53,925 nt of DNA from Bacteroidales bacterium (GCA_016937695.1 JAFGWC010000052.1:1-53925), one strand, 5' to 3'; positions 36,141 to 45,801 are shown, counted from the first letter of the stretch. The notes: generated by a model not told the origin, from the sequence alone. Program-made: numbers and translations.

Positions 36141-36289
36141 TTTTATAAATGGTTTTTTAATTGAGATTTGGCGAATATAATATTAATTTTACATTTATTT
36201 ATAAAAGCCGCTAATTCACTAATATAAATTTGTTTTTTTTTGTAATTATTAGTGCATTTGGGATAAATAATTAAGATTAAATCTATTAA

Positions 36290-37411
36290 ATGAAGATAGC
36301 TGTAAATACAAGATTATTAATTAAAAATAAATTAGATGGAATTGGTTGGTTTACTTTCGAAATTTTTAATAGAATTGTAAAAAATCATCCTGAACATGAG
36401 TTTTATTTTCTTTTTGATAGAAAATATGACGATGAGTTTATTTTTGCACAAAATGTTATACCTGTTGTTATATCGCCACCAACAAGACATCCTGTTTTGT
36501 GGTATTTATGGTTTGAATTTAGAATTCCAAAGGTTTTAAAAAAGCTAAATGTTGATATTTTTATTTCACCTGATGGATTTTTATCTTTAAAATCAAAAAT
36601 AAAATCAATATCAGTAATTCATGATATTAATTTTGCACATTTTCCAAAAGATTTACCTTTTGCAAGTAATTTGTTTTATAATTATTTTTTTCCAAGATAT
36701 GCAAAAAAAGCAAATAGAATTATTACTGTTTCAAAATATTCAAAACAAGATTTAGTTAATACTTATGGAATTAATCCTGATGAAGTAAATGTGTTGTATA
36801 ATGCTGCAAATGAGATATATAGGCCAATTTTAAATAAAGAAATTATATCTATAAAAAATGAATATACTCAAGCTAAAGATTATTTTATATTTATTGGTTC
36901 ACTTCATCCAAGAAAGAATGTGGCTAATATGTTAAAGGCTTTTGATGTATTTTGCAGCAAGCATAATAAAGATTTTAAACTATTAATAATTGGGAACAGG
37001 TTTTTTAAGACAAAAGATATAAGTGAAACTTATGAAAGCATGAAATTTAAAAATAATGTTCAATTTTTAGGAAGATTAGAACCTAATGAAATCAGAAATT
37101 TATTAGCAGCTTCAACAGCTTTGGTTTTAGTTTCTAAATTTGAAGGTTTTGGAATTCCTATTGTAGAAGCAATGAATTGCGATATTCCTTCTATAGTATC
37201 TGATGTTAGTTCATTGCCCGAAGTAGTAGAAAATTCTGCACTTTATGCAAATCCGTATTCGGTAAATTCTATTGCTGATGCAATGCTGAAAATGGCTGAA
37301 AATGAAGAGATTAGAAAAAAGCTTATTGAAAATACTAAAATTGTTAGACAAAAATATAGCTGGGATAAATCGGCAAATGAATTTTGGGAAATTATCGAAA
37401 ATTTGGTTTAA
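36290..37411 (+). CDS. Family 4 glycosyltransferase
   Basis: 373 residues. GT-B fold with the Glycos_transf_1 C-domain: FIGSLHPRKNVANMLKAFD, FLGRLEPNEIRNLLAAS, LVSKFEGFGIPIVEAMNCD and the DVSSLPEVVENSA donor-site motif with the conserved E-x7-E pattern (retaining enzymes). No membrane helix, so it is cytoplasmic or peripheral. The product is likely a surface glycan; no linked flippase or polymerase is in the window. A perfect 14-bp palindrome follows the stop. Confidence 0.9.
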   Translation: MKIAVNTRLLIKNKLDGIGWFTFEIFNRIVKNHPEHEFYFLFDRKYDDEFIFAQNVIPVVISPPTRHPVLWYLWFEFRIPKVLKKLNVDIFISPDGFLSLKSKIKSISVIHDINFAHFPKDLPFASNLFYNYFFPRYAKKANRIITVSKYSKQDLVNTYGINPDEVNVLYNAANEIYRPILNKEIISIKNEYTQAKDYFIFIGSLHPRKNVANMLKAFDVFCSKHNKDFKLLIIGNRFFKTKDISETYESMKFKNNVQFLGRLEPNEIRNLLAASTALVLVSKFEGFGIPIVEAMNCDIPSIVSDVSSLPEVVENSALYANPYSVNSIADAMLKMAENEEIRKKLIENTKIVRQKYSWDKSANEFWEIIENLV

Positions 37412-37418
37412 GTTTTAA

Positions 37419-37453
37419 GTTGCAGGTTTCAAGAATATATTGAAACCTGCAAC
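37419..37453. terminator. Palindrome between glycosyltransferase and S46 peptidase genes
   Basis: GTTGCAGGTTTCAA (37419-37432) pairs perfectly with TTGAAACCTGCAAC (37440-37453), seven-base loop. It sits between convergent genes and is a relative of the 3074-3109 palindrome. There is no T run, so terminator function is inferred from position. Confidence 0.6.
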
Positions 37454-37475
37454 ATGTAACTATCATAAAATGAAT

Positions 37476-39587
37476 CTATTCCATAATTTTCATTTCGTCA
37501 ACAAGGTGTTTTGCGCCACCAAATTTATCCATAATAAATAAAACGTAACGAATATCAACATTTATACATTTTTGAAGTTCGGGTTCAAAAGCAATATCGC
37601 CGCTCATTGCCTCCCAGTTACCATCAAAAGCAAGGCCAATTAGCTCGCCATTTCCGTTCATAATCGGGCTTCCTGAGTTTCCACCTGTAATATCATCGTT
37701 AGATGTAAAACAAACCATCATTTTTCCGTTTTGGCCATATCTTCCATAATCTTTTTTATTGTACAATTCTTTTAATTTTGGAGAAACATCAAATTCAAAA
37801 TCGCCCGGAATTTCTTTTTCCATAACTCCTTTTAAAGTTGTGAAATAATCATAAGTAACAGCATCTTTTGGTTTATAATCGCCAACTTTACCAAAAGAAA
37901 GTCGCATTGTAAAATTTGCATCAGGATAGAAATTTTTATCTTTTTCCATTTCCATTAAACCGGCAAGAAATAATCTTCTACCTGTTTCTAAATCAGCATT
38001 AAATTTCTTAGCTTTTTCTTTTAAGCTTTTACTGGTTTCTAAAACAGACATTGTTGCTGTATATGCAGGATCTTTTTGAATTTTTTCTTTATCATAAGTT
38101 TCCATGAATTTGAAAAATTCTGATTCGTTTGCAAAAATTGATTTTGAATATAAATCATCAACATAAGCTTCAAAATTTCCTTTTCTGATATTGTTAACTT
38201 CAGAACTTAAGAATGCTGGATGATAATTTACATCAACATCTTCATCAAAAAGTTTAAGCATTGCAAGAGCTATTTTTTTATCAGTTGGTTTGCTGTAATC
38301 TTTATAAAAACCTTTTGCATATTCTTTAATTTCATTTGGTTTATCAAGCATATTTGAAACTCTGTTTGCAAATCCGAAAATTTCAATTCCTCTTAGCATT
38401 GTCTCGCTAATATATTGAGCAGCAGACTGATACTCTTTAATTCCTTTGTTAGCAGTTTCTATAAGTGTTAAAGCATTTCCGTATTTTGATTTTAATTTAT
38501 CATCGGCAGCATACCATTTTCTAAATTTGTTTTCGGTTTCTTGTTTTTTTGCATAAACATTAAGTTTGCGTAAACCATTATTCATCCCAATTGAATTTTT
38601 CCAATAGTTACTTGAACCTGCAAATTTTGAAGAATATTGAATTCTGATTTTTTCATCAGCTTTCATATCTTCAAGCATAATATCTTGTCTTATTCCTCTT
38701 ATTTTAATTCTGTTTGTATTTGTAACATCAATTAAATTTTCAATTTCATAAGATGTCATATATCTGTTAGTACTTCCCGGAAAGCCAATAACCATAGTAA
38801 AATCGTCTTTTTTAACGCCTTTTATTGAAACAGGAAGAACATATTTTGGTTTTAAAGGCACATTTTTTTCTGAATATTCCGCAGCTTTTCCATCAGGACT
38901 CATATAAACTCTAAATACACTAAAATCTCCAGTGTGTCGTGGCCAAACCCAATTGTCTGTATCGTGTCCAAATTTACCGATAGATTCAGGTGGAGTTCCT
39001 ACTAATCTAACATCGCTATATTTCTCATATAAAACAAGATAGAAGTTATTATCATTAAAAAATGATTTTACTTCTGTTATATAATTATTCCCTTTTTTAG
39101 CGTTTTCTTCAATTTCTTTACTGATTTTTTCAATAACTTCTTGTCTTTGTTCAAAGCTCATTTTATCTTTAAGCTTTTTATTTATTTGCTCAGTAACATC
39201 TTCAATTCTAACAAAAAATCTTACTGCTAATCCCGGAATTGGCAATTCTTCGTTGAAATTTTTAGCCCAAAATCCGTCTCTCAAATAATTATGTTCTACA
39301 CTACTTTGCGATTGAATAGCAGAATATCCGCAATGATGGTTTGTGAGTAATAATCCTTTATCAGAAACTATTTCTGATGTACAACCACGTCCAAAAATTG
39401 CAATTGCATCTTTAATGCTTGCATTGTTTAAACTGTAAATGTCTTCTGGAGTAAGTTTGAAACCTTGTTTTTTCATTTCTGCATAATTCTTATTTAATAA
39501 AGTAAGAATCCACATGCCTTCGTCTGCTTTTGCTTGAAAATTAAATATAAAAGCAAAAACTAAAAATAAACTCAATATTTTTTTCAT
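37476..39587 (-). CDS. S46 family dipeptidyl-peptidase, DPP7-like
   Basis: 703 residues with a cleavable signal peptide (ending near FQAKA), so periplasmic or surface. Chymotrypsin-type triad: His in LLLTNHHCGYSAI (about 85), Asp in WPRHTGDFSVF (about 220) and Ser in GGNSGSP (about 638). S46 enzymes remove dipeptides from free N-termini of oligopeptides. Eighteen residues after the catalytic Ser lies Gly (FDGNWEAM), the position that is Arg in acidic-specific DPP11, so broad or hydrophobic DPP7-like specificity is predicted. A paralogue lies at 40409 on the same strand. Candidate -7 box at 39618-39625. Confidence 0.93.
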   Translation of the reverse strand: MKKILSLFLVFAFIFNFQAKADEGMWILTLLNKNYAEMKKQGFKLTPEDIYSLNNASIKDAIAIFGRGCTSEIVSDKGLLLTNHHCGYSAIQSQSSVEHNYLRDGFWAKNFNEELPIPGLAVRFFVRIEDVTEQINKKLKDKMSFEQRQEVIEKISKEIEENAKKGNNYITEVKSFFNDNNFYLVLYEKYSDVRLVGTPPESIGKFGHDTDNWVWPRHTGDFSVFRVYMSPDGKAAEYSEKNVPLKPKYVLPVSIKGVKKDDFTMVIGFPGSTNRYMTSYEIENLIDVTNTNRIKIRGIRQDIMLEDMKADEKIRIQYSSKFAGSSNYWKNSIGMNNGLRKLNVYAKKQETENKFRKWYAADDKLKSKYGNALTLIETANKGIKEYQSAAQYISETMLRGIEIFGFANRVSNMLDKPNEIKEYAKGFYKDYSKPTDKKIALAMLKLFDEDVDVNYHPAFLSSEVNNIRKGNFEAYVDDLYSKSIFANESEFFKFMETYDKEKIQKDPAYTATMSVLETSKSLKEKAKKFNADLETGRRLFLAGLMEMEKDKNFYPDANFTMRLSFGKVGDYKPKDAVTYDYFTTLKGVMEKEIPGDFEFDVSPKLKELYNKKDYGRYGQNGKMMVCFTSNDDITGGNSGSPIMNGNGELIGLAFDGNWEAMSGDIAFEPELQKCINVDIRYVLFIMDKFGGAKHLVDEMKIME

Positions 39588-39617
39588 AATATCACCTATT
39601 TATGTTTAATAATTCTT

Positions 39618-39625
39618 CAAATTTA
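39618..39625 (-). promoter_or_regulatory. Predicted promoter -7 box of the first S46 gene
   Basis: Minus-strand TAAATTTG, 31 bases before the ATG; the -33 box is poor. Confidence 0.4.
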
Positions 39626-39687
39626 GAATTTTATAATAAAAAAACAGGATTTTTTTTAATATCTGTAAAAAATCATTGTAAAAAACT

Positions 39688-39722
39688 TGACTTTTGTGTT
39701 ATATATTTATAACTTTGTGTTA
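39688..39722 (+). promoter_or_regulatory. Promoter and candidate operator repeats of the membrane/HTH pair
   Basis: TTG (39688-39690), 19 bases, TAACTTTG (39710-39717) is a good sigma-ABfr promoter. The nonamer TTTGTGTTA occurs at 39693-39701 and 39714-39722, exactly 21 bases (two helical turns) apart, one copy overlapping the -7 box. That placement suits autorepression by the HTH protein encoded in the operon. Confidence 0.55.
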
Positions 39723-39749
39723 GAATAACATAACATAAATTTTAAAGTC

Positions 39750-40151
39750 ATGAGAAAAATATTTTTACCGATTTTTATTATAACTTTTTCATTAGTTATT
39801 TCAGGAATTACTCTTTTTCAAAGCAAACAAAGTATAGAACCTTCGTTTTTAGAGTATGTTTTTGTAGGAATTTTAATTATTTTTTTTGTTTTAGGATTAT
39901 ATTTTAGTTTAGAAAGAATACAAAATAAAAAAAATGTTTTTGCTGAGGAAGATGAATTATTTAGAAAGATTTCTGAAAAAGCATCTTCTGTATCATATTA
40001 TTTTTCGTTATTGTTGTGGGTTATATTAATTTGTGTTCAAAATAATACATATTTAGATATTAAATGGATATTTTTAATTGGAATTATAGGAATGGCTTCA
40101 ATGTATGTGTTTAGTTGGCTGATAATAAAGAGTTTAGGATTTGAAGAATGA
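39750..40151 (+). CDS. Four-helix membrane protein, partner of HTH regulator
   Basis: 133 residues with four predicted membrane helices in two pairs (about 4-24, 34-54, 82-98, 105-127) around a central charged loop [17 protein letters not shown]. Small membrane proteins of this layout (hairpin, DE-rich loop with EKAS, hairpin) commonly sit before a Cro/C1-type HTH gene in many bacteria, but no function is firmly known to me. Its stop overlaps the next start by four bases (ATGA), so the two are translationally coupled. Confidence 0.75.
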   Translation: MRKIFLPIFIITFSLVISGITLFQSKQSIEPSFLEYVFVGILIIFFVLGLYFSLERIQNKKNVFAEEDELFRKISEKASSVSYYFSLLLWVILICVQNNTYLDIKWIFLIGIIGMASMYVFSWLIIKSLGFEE

Positions 40152-40345
40152 AGAATCGAATTAAGGAGTTAAGAGCCAAGAATAGCTTAACTCAAAACGA
40201 ATTGGCTTTAAAAGTTAGTGTTAGAAGAGAAACTATAGTTTTTTTGGAAAAAGGGAAATATAATCCGTCATTAAAATTAGCTTATGATATTTCAAAAGTT
40301 TTCAACTTAAAAATAGAAGAAGTATTTATTTTTAATGATGAATAG
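40148..40345 (+). CDS. Small Cro/C1-type HTH transcriptional regulator
   Basis: 65 residues, essentially a lone [44 protein letters not shown], then [11 protein letters not shown]. This is the compact form that usually acts as a dimer on its own promoter. It overlaps the membrane-protein gene by four bases. Likely target: the paired nonamers at 39693 and 39714. Followed by a palindromic terminator shared with the convergent peptidase gene. Confidence 0.92.
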   Translation: MKNRIKELRAKNSLTQNELALKVSVRRETIVFLEKGKYNPSLKLAYDISKVFNLKIEEVFIFNDE

Positions 40346-40360
40346 CTTAATTTTAGAAGA

Positions 40361-40396
40361 AAAGCAATTGGTAATTTTCTGATTACCAATTGCTTT
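40361..40396. terminator. Bidirectional terminator between HTH gene and second S46 gene
   Basis: AAAGCAATTGGTAA (40361-40374) and TTACCAATTGCTTT (40383-40396) pair perfectly, eight-base loop, with A/T-rich ends, between convergent genes. Confidence 0.8.
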
Positions 40397-40408
40397 ATCA
40401 TCAAATTT

Positions 40409-42571
40409 TTATTCTCTAACAACAGTCATCTCATCAACAAGATTTGTTGCACCTGCGTATTTATCGATAATAAAAAGAACGTATCTGATATCAACATTAA
40501 TGCATTTTTGAAGTTCTGGATCAAAAGCAATATCGCCGCTCATAGCTTCCCAGTTTCCGTCAAAAGCAATACCTATTAGTTCGCCATTTCCGTTTAAAAC
40601 CGGACTTCCTGAGTTTCCGCCGGTAATATCATTATTTGTAGTAAAACAAACAACCATTCTTCCATTATCGGCATATTTTCCGTAATCTTTTTTATTATAT
40701 AATTCTTTTAATTTCGGACTAACAATAAATTCTTCGTTTTTTGGATCTTCTTTGTCCATAACGCCTTTTAAATCAGTTGTATAATCAAATATTTTGTTTC
40801 CAACTTTATATCCGCCAACTTTACCGTAAGTAAGTCTGATTGTTGAATTAGCATCAGGATAATATAATTTATCAGGATTTTTTTCATTTTGCATTTCAAT
40901 CCAAGCAGCAACAAATTTTCTAGTTCCTTTTGATAAATTATCGTGAAAAGGCTTTGTTTTTCCATATAAATCTCTATAAATCTGAACAAAAGACATTGAA
41001 ATTTGATAACCCATATCATTATCAAGAGCTTCTTTTTTTGGATTTGCTAGAAATGCTTCAGCTTTTTGTTTGTCAACAATTATTGAACTGGAATATAATT
41101 TATCAGCATATTTTTTCATATCGCCGCCAAAATCTTTATCCACAGTTTCAAAAAATGTTGGATAATATTCTTTAGGCACATCTTTTTTGTACATTTCCAT
41201 TAAAGCAACAAAAACTTCTTTATCAATATTTGAATCATAATTTTTAAAGAAATCTTGAGCCGATTCTTTTAATTTTTTTGAGTATTCATCTATTGTTGCT
41301 TGCTCACCTTGTTCCAATAGAGCGTATAATCTACTTAATCTATATCCGGACATAAAAATTTCAGCACCTCCAAATACAGATTCGTTCAAATAATTTTCAA
41401 CTTTATCAAATGTTTCCAAGTCTGTATATGCTTTTTTTATTAAATCTAAAGTTTCGCCGTATTTAGCTTCTCTGTTTTCTTTATCAGACTCAATCCATTT
41501 TGTTAATTCTTTTTCAATTGCTTTTTTATCTTTAGTAACTTTTAATTTATCTAAAGCTTGATTTTGACCAATTGAATATTTATAGTAATTAGTTGATTGA
41601 TAGTATTTTGAAGAATATTGGATTCGAGTTTTATCACTTTTGTCCATATATTTTTTAATAATTTCTTGTTTTGCGCCTCTAACTTTAATTCTTATATCGT
41701 TTTCATTATTAATGGTTTGTTCCACGCCCCAAGATGTTGAATATCTGTCGGTTGAGCCTGGATAACCCATAACCATTGCAAAGTCGTTTTCTTTAACGCC
41801 TTTTATCGATACAGGGAAAAAGTATTTTGGTTTTAAAGGAACATTATCAGCAGAGTATTCGGCAGGTTTTCCGTCAGGACCTGTATAAACTCTAAACATA
41901 GAAAAATCGCCGGTATGTCTTGGCCACATCCAATTGTCGGTGTCGCTACCGAATTTTCCGATTGATGAAGGTGGTGCGCCAACTAATCTAACATCTTTAT
42001 ATGTTTCTAACACAAAAAGATAAAAGTTATTACCATTAAAAAATGAACGAACCTGAGCTTCGTAATGAGTATCTCCAATTGCGTCTGCTTTAATTTTTTC
42101 AGATACTTTTTTTATTGTCATTTCTCTTTCGTCTTCGGTCATATCATCTCTTAAAAGAGCGTTAATTTGATCGCTAACATCTTCCATTCTAACAAGAAAA
42201 GTAACAGTTTTTCCGGGATTTGGAAGTTCTTCGGCTCTTGTTTTAGCCCAAAATCCATCAGTTAAATAATCGTGTTCTACTGAGCTATGTTGTTGAATTT
42301 CATCGTATCCGCAGTGATGGTTTGTTAATAATAATCCGTAAGGCGAAACAAGTTCGGCAGTACATGAACCATAATCTAAAGCAACAACAGCATCTTTCAT
42401 GCTTGAATGATTGATATCGTAAATATCCTTTGGGCTTAATTTAAAGCCCATTGCTTTCATTTGGCTGTAGTTTTTGTTAATAAATGCTAAAAACCACATT
42501 CCTTCATCAGCTTTTACATTTATGTTAAATGCAAATATCGCTACTAAAATCAGTGATAAAATTTTCTTCAT
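40409..42571 (-). CDS. S46 family dipeptidyl-peptidase, DPP7-like paralogue
   Basis: 720 residues, signal peptide ending near INVKA. The triad is intact in LLLTNHHCGYDEI, WPRHTGDFSMF and GGNSGSP. The residue 18 positions after the catalytic Ser is again Gly (FDGNWEAM), so this copy also looks DPP7-like rather than DPP11-like. It resembles the 37476 gene over its whole length, especially the catalytic regions, and differs most in the central helical domain (about 300-560), which covers the active site. Probably arose by tandem duplication, with the HTH/membrane pair lying between the copies. Confidence 0.93.
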   Translation of the reverse strand: MKKILSLILVAIFAFNINVKADEGMWFLAFINKNYSQMKAMGFKLSPKDIYDINHSSMKDAVVALDYGSCTAELVSPYGLLLTNHHCGYDEIQQHSSVEHDYLTDGFWAKTRAEELPNPGKTVTFLVRMEDVSDQINALLRDDMTEDEREMTIKKVSEKIKADAIGDTHYEAQVRSFFNGNNFYLFVLETYKDVRLVGAPPSSIGKFGSDTDNWMWPRHTGDFSMFRVYTGPDGKPAEYSADNVPLKPKYFFPVSIKGVKENDFAMVMGYPGSTDRYSTSWGVEQTINNENDIRIKVRGAKQEIIKKYMDKSDKTRIQYSSKYYQSTNYYKYSIGQNQALDKLKVTKDKKAIEKELTKWIESDKENREAKYGETLDLIKKAYTDLETFDKVENYLNESVFGGAEIFMSGYRLSRLYALLEQGEQATIDEYSKKLKESAQDFFKNYDSNIDKEVFVALMEMYKKDVPKEYYPTFFETVDKDFGGDMKKYADKLYSSSIIVDKQKAEAFLANPKKEALDNDMGYQISMSFVQIYRDLYGKTKPFHDNLSKGTRKFVAAWIEMQNEKNPDKLYYPDANSTIRLTYGKVGGYKVGNKIFDYTTDLKGVMDKEDPKNEEFIVSPKLKELYNKKDYGKYADNGRMVVCFTTNNDITGGNSGSPVLNGNGELIGIAFDGNWEAMSGDIAFDPELQKCINVDIRYVLFIIDKYAGATNLVDEMTVVRE

Positions 42572-42695
42572 AATTTATTATTTAATTTATTTTAAAATTT
42601 ATTTATTAAAAAGTAACAGCAAAATTGCACATTAATTATGCCATTAGTTATAAACTAAAAACTGTCAAATATTTAGCTTTATTTAGTTCTAAAAC

Positions 42696-42715
42696 AGTGT
42701 TCGAAAATGAACACT
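42696..42715 (-). terminator. Hairpin downstream of rnhB
   Basis: AGTGTTC (42696-42702) and GAACACT (42709-42715), six-base loop, 20 bases past the rnhB stop, followed on the minus strand by GTTTTAG. The T run is short. Confidence 0.5.
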
Positions 42716-42735
42716 AATTATCAATAACGTACATT

Positions 42736-43335
42736 TTATTTGAAAGGAATTAACAATTGGTCATCTAGTAATTTATATGATAATCTATGATATTTTGTAA
42801 CTCCAAATTTTTTAATTGCCAATCGATGTTCTTTTGTTGGATAAGCTTTATTTTTTTTCCAATTATATTCAGGAAATTCTTCATCTATTTTCAGCATATA
42901 TTCGTCTCTGTGTGTTTTTGCCAAAATTGATGCTGCAGCAATTGATAAATATTTAGAATCTCCTTTTACAATGCATGTATGCTGTATTGAATCATATTTG
43001 TGAAAACGGTTTCCGTCAATTATTAAATGTTCGGGTTTGATTTTTAAATTAGAAATTGCAATATGCATAGCTTTTATCGAAGCATTTAGAATATTAATTT
43101 TATCTATTTCATTATTGTCTATCATTGCAATAGACCATGCAAGAGCCTCTTTTTCAATAATAATTTTTAATTCATCTCTTTTCTTTTCTGATATTTTTTT
43201 AGAATCTGTAATCTCTTGATTATTAAAATCTTGAGGTAAAATTACAGCCGCGGCAAATACTGGTCCAGCTAAACAACCGCGGCCTGCTTCATCGCATCCT
43301 GCTTCTATTTTATTTTCAAGAAAGAATAATTCCAT
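42736..43335 (-). CDS. rnhB: Ribonuclease HII
   Basis: 199 residues. [20 protein letters not shown] carries the first acidic catalytic pair (Asp-Glu); the later acidic residues are in HLIIDGNRF and the KTHRDEYM helix. RNase HII cuts the RNA strand of RNA-DNA hybrids and starts removal of single ribonucleotides from DNA. Single gene; weak terminator downstream. The start [18 protein letters not shown] matches the family length, with no alternative ATG nearby. Confidence 0.97.
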   Translation of the reverse strand: MELFFLENKIEAGCDEAGRGCLAGPVFAAAVILPQDFNNQEITDSKKISEKKRDELKIIIEKEALAWSIAMIDNNEIDKINILNASIKAMHIAISNLKIKPEHLIIDGNRFHKYDSIQHTCIVKGDSKYLSIAAASILAKTHRDEYMLKIDEEFPEYNWKKNKAYPTKEHRLAIKKFGVTKYHRLSYKLLDDQLLIPFK

Positions 43336-43507
43336 TTAGTAAAATTATAAATTTAAAATTAAGAATACAATAAGCTTCATAAAAGAAATAAAATCTCATA
43401 ATTTCAATTCCTTTAAGTATTTATAATTATCTAATATTTCTTAAATTCTTGAGTTTTATTATTAAAAAATAAATTAACTTTACTTTACAATTATAAGCAT
43501 AAAAACA

Positions 43508-45058
43508 ATGAAACAAATAATTCTAACAATTAGCATATTAATTTCAAGTATTTTAATATTTGCACAAGCGCCGGGTTGGATTAAATATGAAACTCGTACA
43601 ATAAAATATCCTGAAAATAATTACTTAATGAGTTTTAGCTCGGAAACTAATTATTACGATATTGACGCTAACGAACTGATTAATAGATGTGTGGAGAATA
43701 CGAAGAAAGGTGTTAGCGAATCTGTTAATGTATCTATAAAGAGTGTAACTGTTAGTGGAATTAGTAATGTAAATACCGGAATTGATGCTGAAACTGTTGA
43801 ATATATTAAGCATTCAAGTGTTTCTTATTCAAATATTGAACTTTCAGGATTAAAAACGGAGACTTATTACGATAAAAGAAAAAAAATTGCATATGCAATA
43901 ACATATATCACAAAAATTAATGTTATAAATCTTTATAAACAGAAATTAGAGACGCTTGTTCTAAAAATTGAAGAAAATATAAAACAAGCAAATAATTTTA
44001 AAAAATCAAATTTAGAGCAAAAAGCATATTTGAAGTTTTCAGAAACTTTAGCTCTTTTTAGAGATGTTGAAGAAGCTCAAACAATACTTGTTGCACTTGG
44101 AACTATTGACAAAATACCAATACAAAGAGAAAAAGTAATTTCTTTAAAATCAGAAATTGATAAAGAAATTAACACAATAAACAGTTCAGTAAAGAATTCG
44201 GTTTCTGACTTGGCATTTTTTATTTCGCAAGAATTAAAAATGCAAATACCAAAACTGGATGGAAATATTAGTTTAAGTATATTTAATTATCAGGATACAA
44301 AAATTAGTAGTCCTTTTGCAAAAAACTTATATAACAATCTGGAACAGAAGCTAATATCAAATTCAAACTATAATATTATAAATATTGATGAGTTTAAAGG
44401 AAATGTTGTAAATAAAAAAATTGATTATATAATTACCGGAAATTACTGGGAAGAAGATAATTTTTTAAAGATAGTTGTAACTTTAAGAGATTTTAAAACA
44501 GGGAAAGCATTAGCAAGTGTAGAAAGTAAAATTTTAAAAGATTATTGCATAAATAATAGCATTACATATTTACCTGAAAACTTTATTAATGCTAATGCAA
44601 AAATTAAAAATTTTTCGGAGAATGAAATTGTAGGAGGCGATTTAAATCTTGAAGTTTGGACAAACAAAGGAAATAACAACTTACTTTTTCAGGAAAACGA
44701 CACTTTAAGTCTATACTTGAGAGTTAATAAAGAATGTTTTGTGAGATTTATTTATCATTTAGCTGATGGCTCAAGTGTATTATTATTAGACGATTATTAT
44801 ATTGGAACAGATAAGGTTAATAAAGTTTACAAGTTACCGGAAGTGTTTGTTTGCACAGAGCCTTTTGGTGCAGAATTATTACAAGTAAATGCTCAAACAG
44901 AAAAATTTCCTGCTATTGAAACAGAAAATAAATATGGTTACGATTTTATTATCGAAAATTTTGCAAGTGTTTTAGAAAAAAGCAGAGGCTTTAAAAAAAT
45001 TGATGATGAAATGATGAAAGCAGAAAATACCTTAATTATAACAACAATGAGAAAATAA
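43508..45058 (+). CDS. Secreted protein with LPP20-like N-terminus and DUF4384 C-terminus
   Basis: 516 residues with a signal peptide (ending near LIFAQ). The N-terminal part (about 20-145: APGWIKYETRTIKYPENNYL then SVSYSNIELSGLKTETYYD) resembles the LPP20/outer-membrane stress-type domain. The middle (about 235-365, LSIFNYQDTKISSPFAKNLY, IDYIITGNYWEED) resembles FlgO/CsgG-like periplasmic modules. The C-terminus (about 380-500, LYLRVNKECFVRFIYHLADG and SVLLLDDYYIG) fits DUF4384. These assignments are from memory of folds and are weak individually. Probably periplasmic or outer-membrane-associated; function unknown. Single gene. Confidence 0.6.
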   Translation: MKQIILTISILISSILIFAQAPGWIKYETRTIKYPENNYLMSFSSETNYYDIDANELINRCVENTKKGVSESVNVSIKSVTVSGISNVNTGIDAETVEYIKHSSVSYSNIELSGLKTETYYDKRKKIAYAITYITKINVINLYKQKLETLVLKIEENIKQANNFKKSNLEQKAYLKFSETLALFRDVEEAQTILVALGTIDKIPIQREKVISLKSEIDKEINTINSSVKNSVSDLAFFISQELKMQIPKLDGNISLSIFNYQDTKISSPFAKNLYNNLEQKLISNSNYNIINIDEFKGNVVNKKIDYIITGNYWEEDNFLKIVVTLRDFKTGKALASVESKILKDYCINNSITYLPENFINANAKIKNFSENEIVGGDLNLEVWTNKGNNNLLFQENDTLSLYLRVNKECFVRFIYHLADGSSVLLLDDYYIGTDKVNKVYKLPEVFVCTEPFGAELLQVNAQTEKFPAIETENKYGYDFIIENFASVLEKSRGFKKIDDEMMKAENTLIITTMRK

Positions 45059-45261
45059 GATAAATTGTTATAAATATAGTTTCTGGTTTATATTTTCCGG
45101 AATATTTAAAATGTCTGTATTATTTATTTTATGTAAGAAATTAGTATACTGACAATTAGCGATTAAGAATATTAGAAGTTCATTTAATTACCAATTAATA
45201 AAGGCTAATTAATTTATAATTATTTCAAAACAACTAATATTAAGCATCACAACTACCTTAA

Positions 45262-45281
45262 ACTAAATATAGCAATTTAGT
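45262..45281 (-). terminator. Weak hairpin after the carbonic anhydrase gene
   Basis: ACTAAAT (45262-45268) and ATTTAGT (45275-45281) form a 7-bp stem of A-T pairs with one G-C, just past the gene's stop. Low stability. Confidence 0.3.
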
Positions 45282-45285
45282 AATG

Positions 45286-45801
45286 TTATTCTTTATACCA
45301 ACTGGAATACATATTATAATTGTTAGCAATTCTATTTATCTGTCCTTCAAGCAGTTCGGTACTTACTTTTTTAATTAGTTTCGCAGGTGAACCGGCATAT
45401 ACGCTTCCAGATTTTACAATAGTTCCTTGTGTTACAACAGAACCGGCTGCAATAATTGAGTTGCTCTCAATAACAGCTTCGTCCATTATTATTGCACCCA
45501 TTCCAATTAAAACATTATCATGAATTGTGCATCCATGAATTATAGCGCCATGAGCAATTGAAACATTGTTTCCAATATTTGTGGGATATTTTTGATAAGT
45601 TGCATGTATTACAGCATTATCCTGAACATTAGTGTTGTTGCCAATTTTTATGTAATGCACATCGCCTCTTAAAACTGCATTAAACCAAATACTGCAGTTA
45701 TCACCAATTTCAACATCACCAACTATAGTAGAATTTTCAGAAAGGTAGCAAGCTGCTCCAATTACAGGTGTTTTGCCTCTTACCGATTTTATTAATGCCA
45801 T
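45286..45801 (-). CDS. Gamma-carbonic anhydrase family protein
   Basis: 171 residues. Left-handed beta-helix of hexapeptide repeats: SENSTIVGDVEIGDNCSIWF, NAVLRGDVHYIKIGNNTNVQ and IAHGAIIHGCTIHDNVLIGM. Metal-ligand histidines appear in AVIHATYQ and the HGAIIHGCTIH segment, as in the YrdA/PaaY/CaiE branch. That branch trimerises and binds metal; carbonic anhydrase activity is established for only some members. Last gene of an apparent operon with the SiaB-like and SiaC-like genes, 27 bases after the latter. Confidence 0.92.
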   Translation of the reverse strand: MALIKSVRGKTPVIGAACYLSENSTIVGDVEIGDNCSIWFNAVLRGDVHYIKIGNNTNVQDNAVIHATYQKYPTNIGNNVSIAHGAIIHGCTIHDNVLIGMGAIIMDEAVIESNSIIAAGSVVTQGTIVKSGSVYAGSPAKLIKKVSTELLEGQINRIANNYNMYSSWYKE

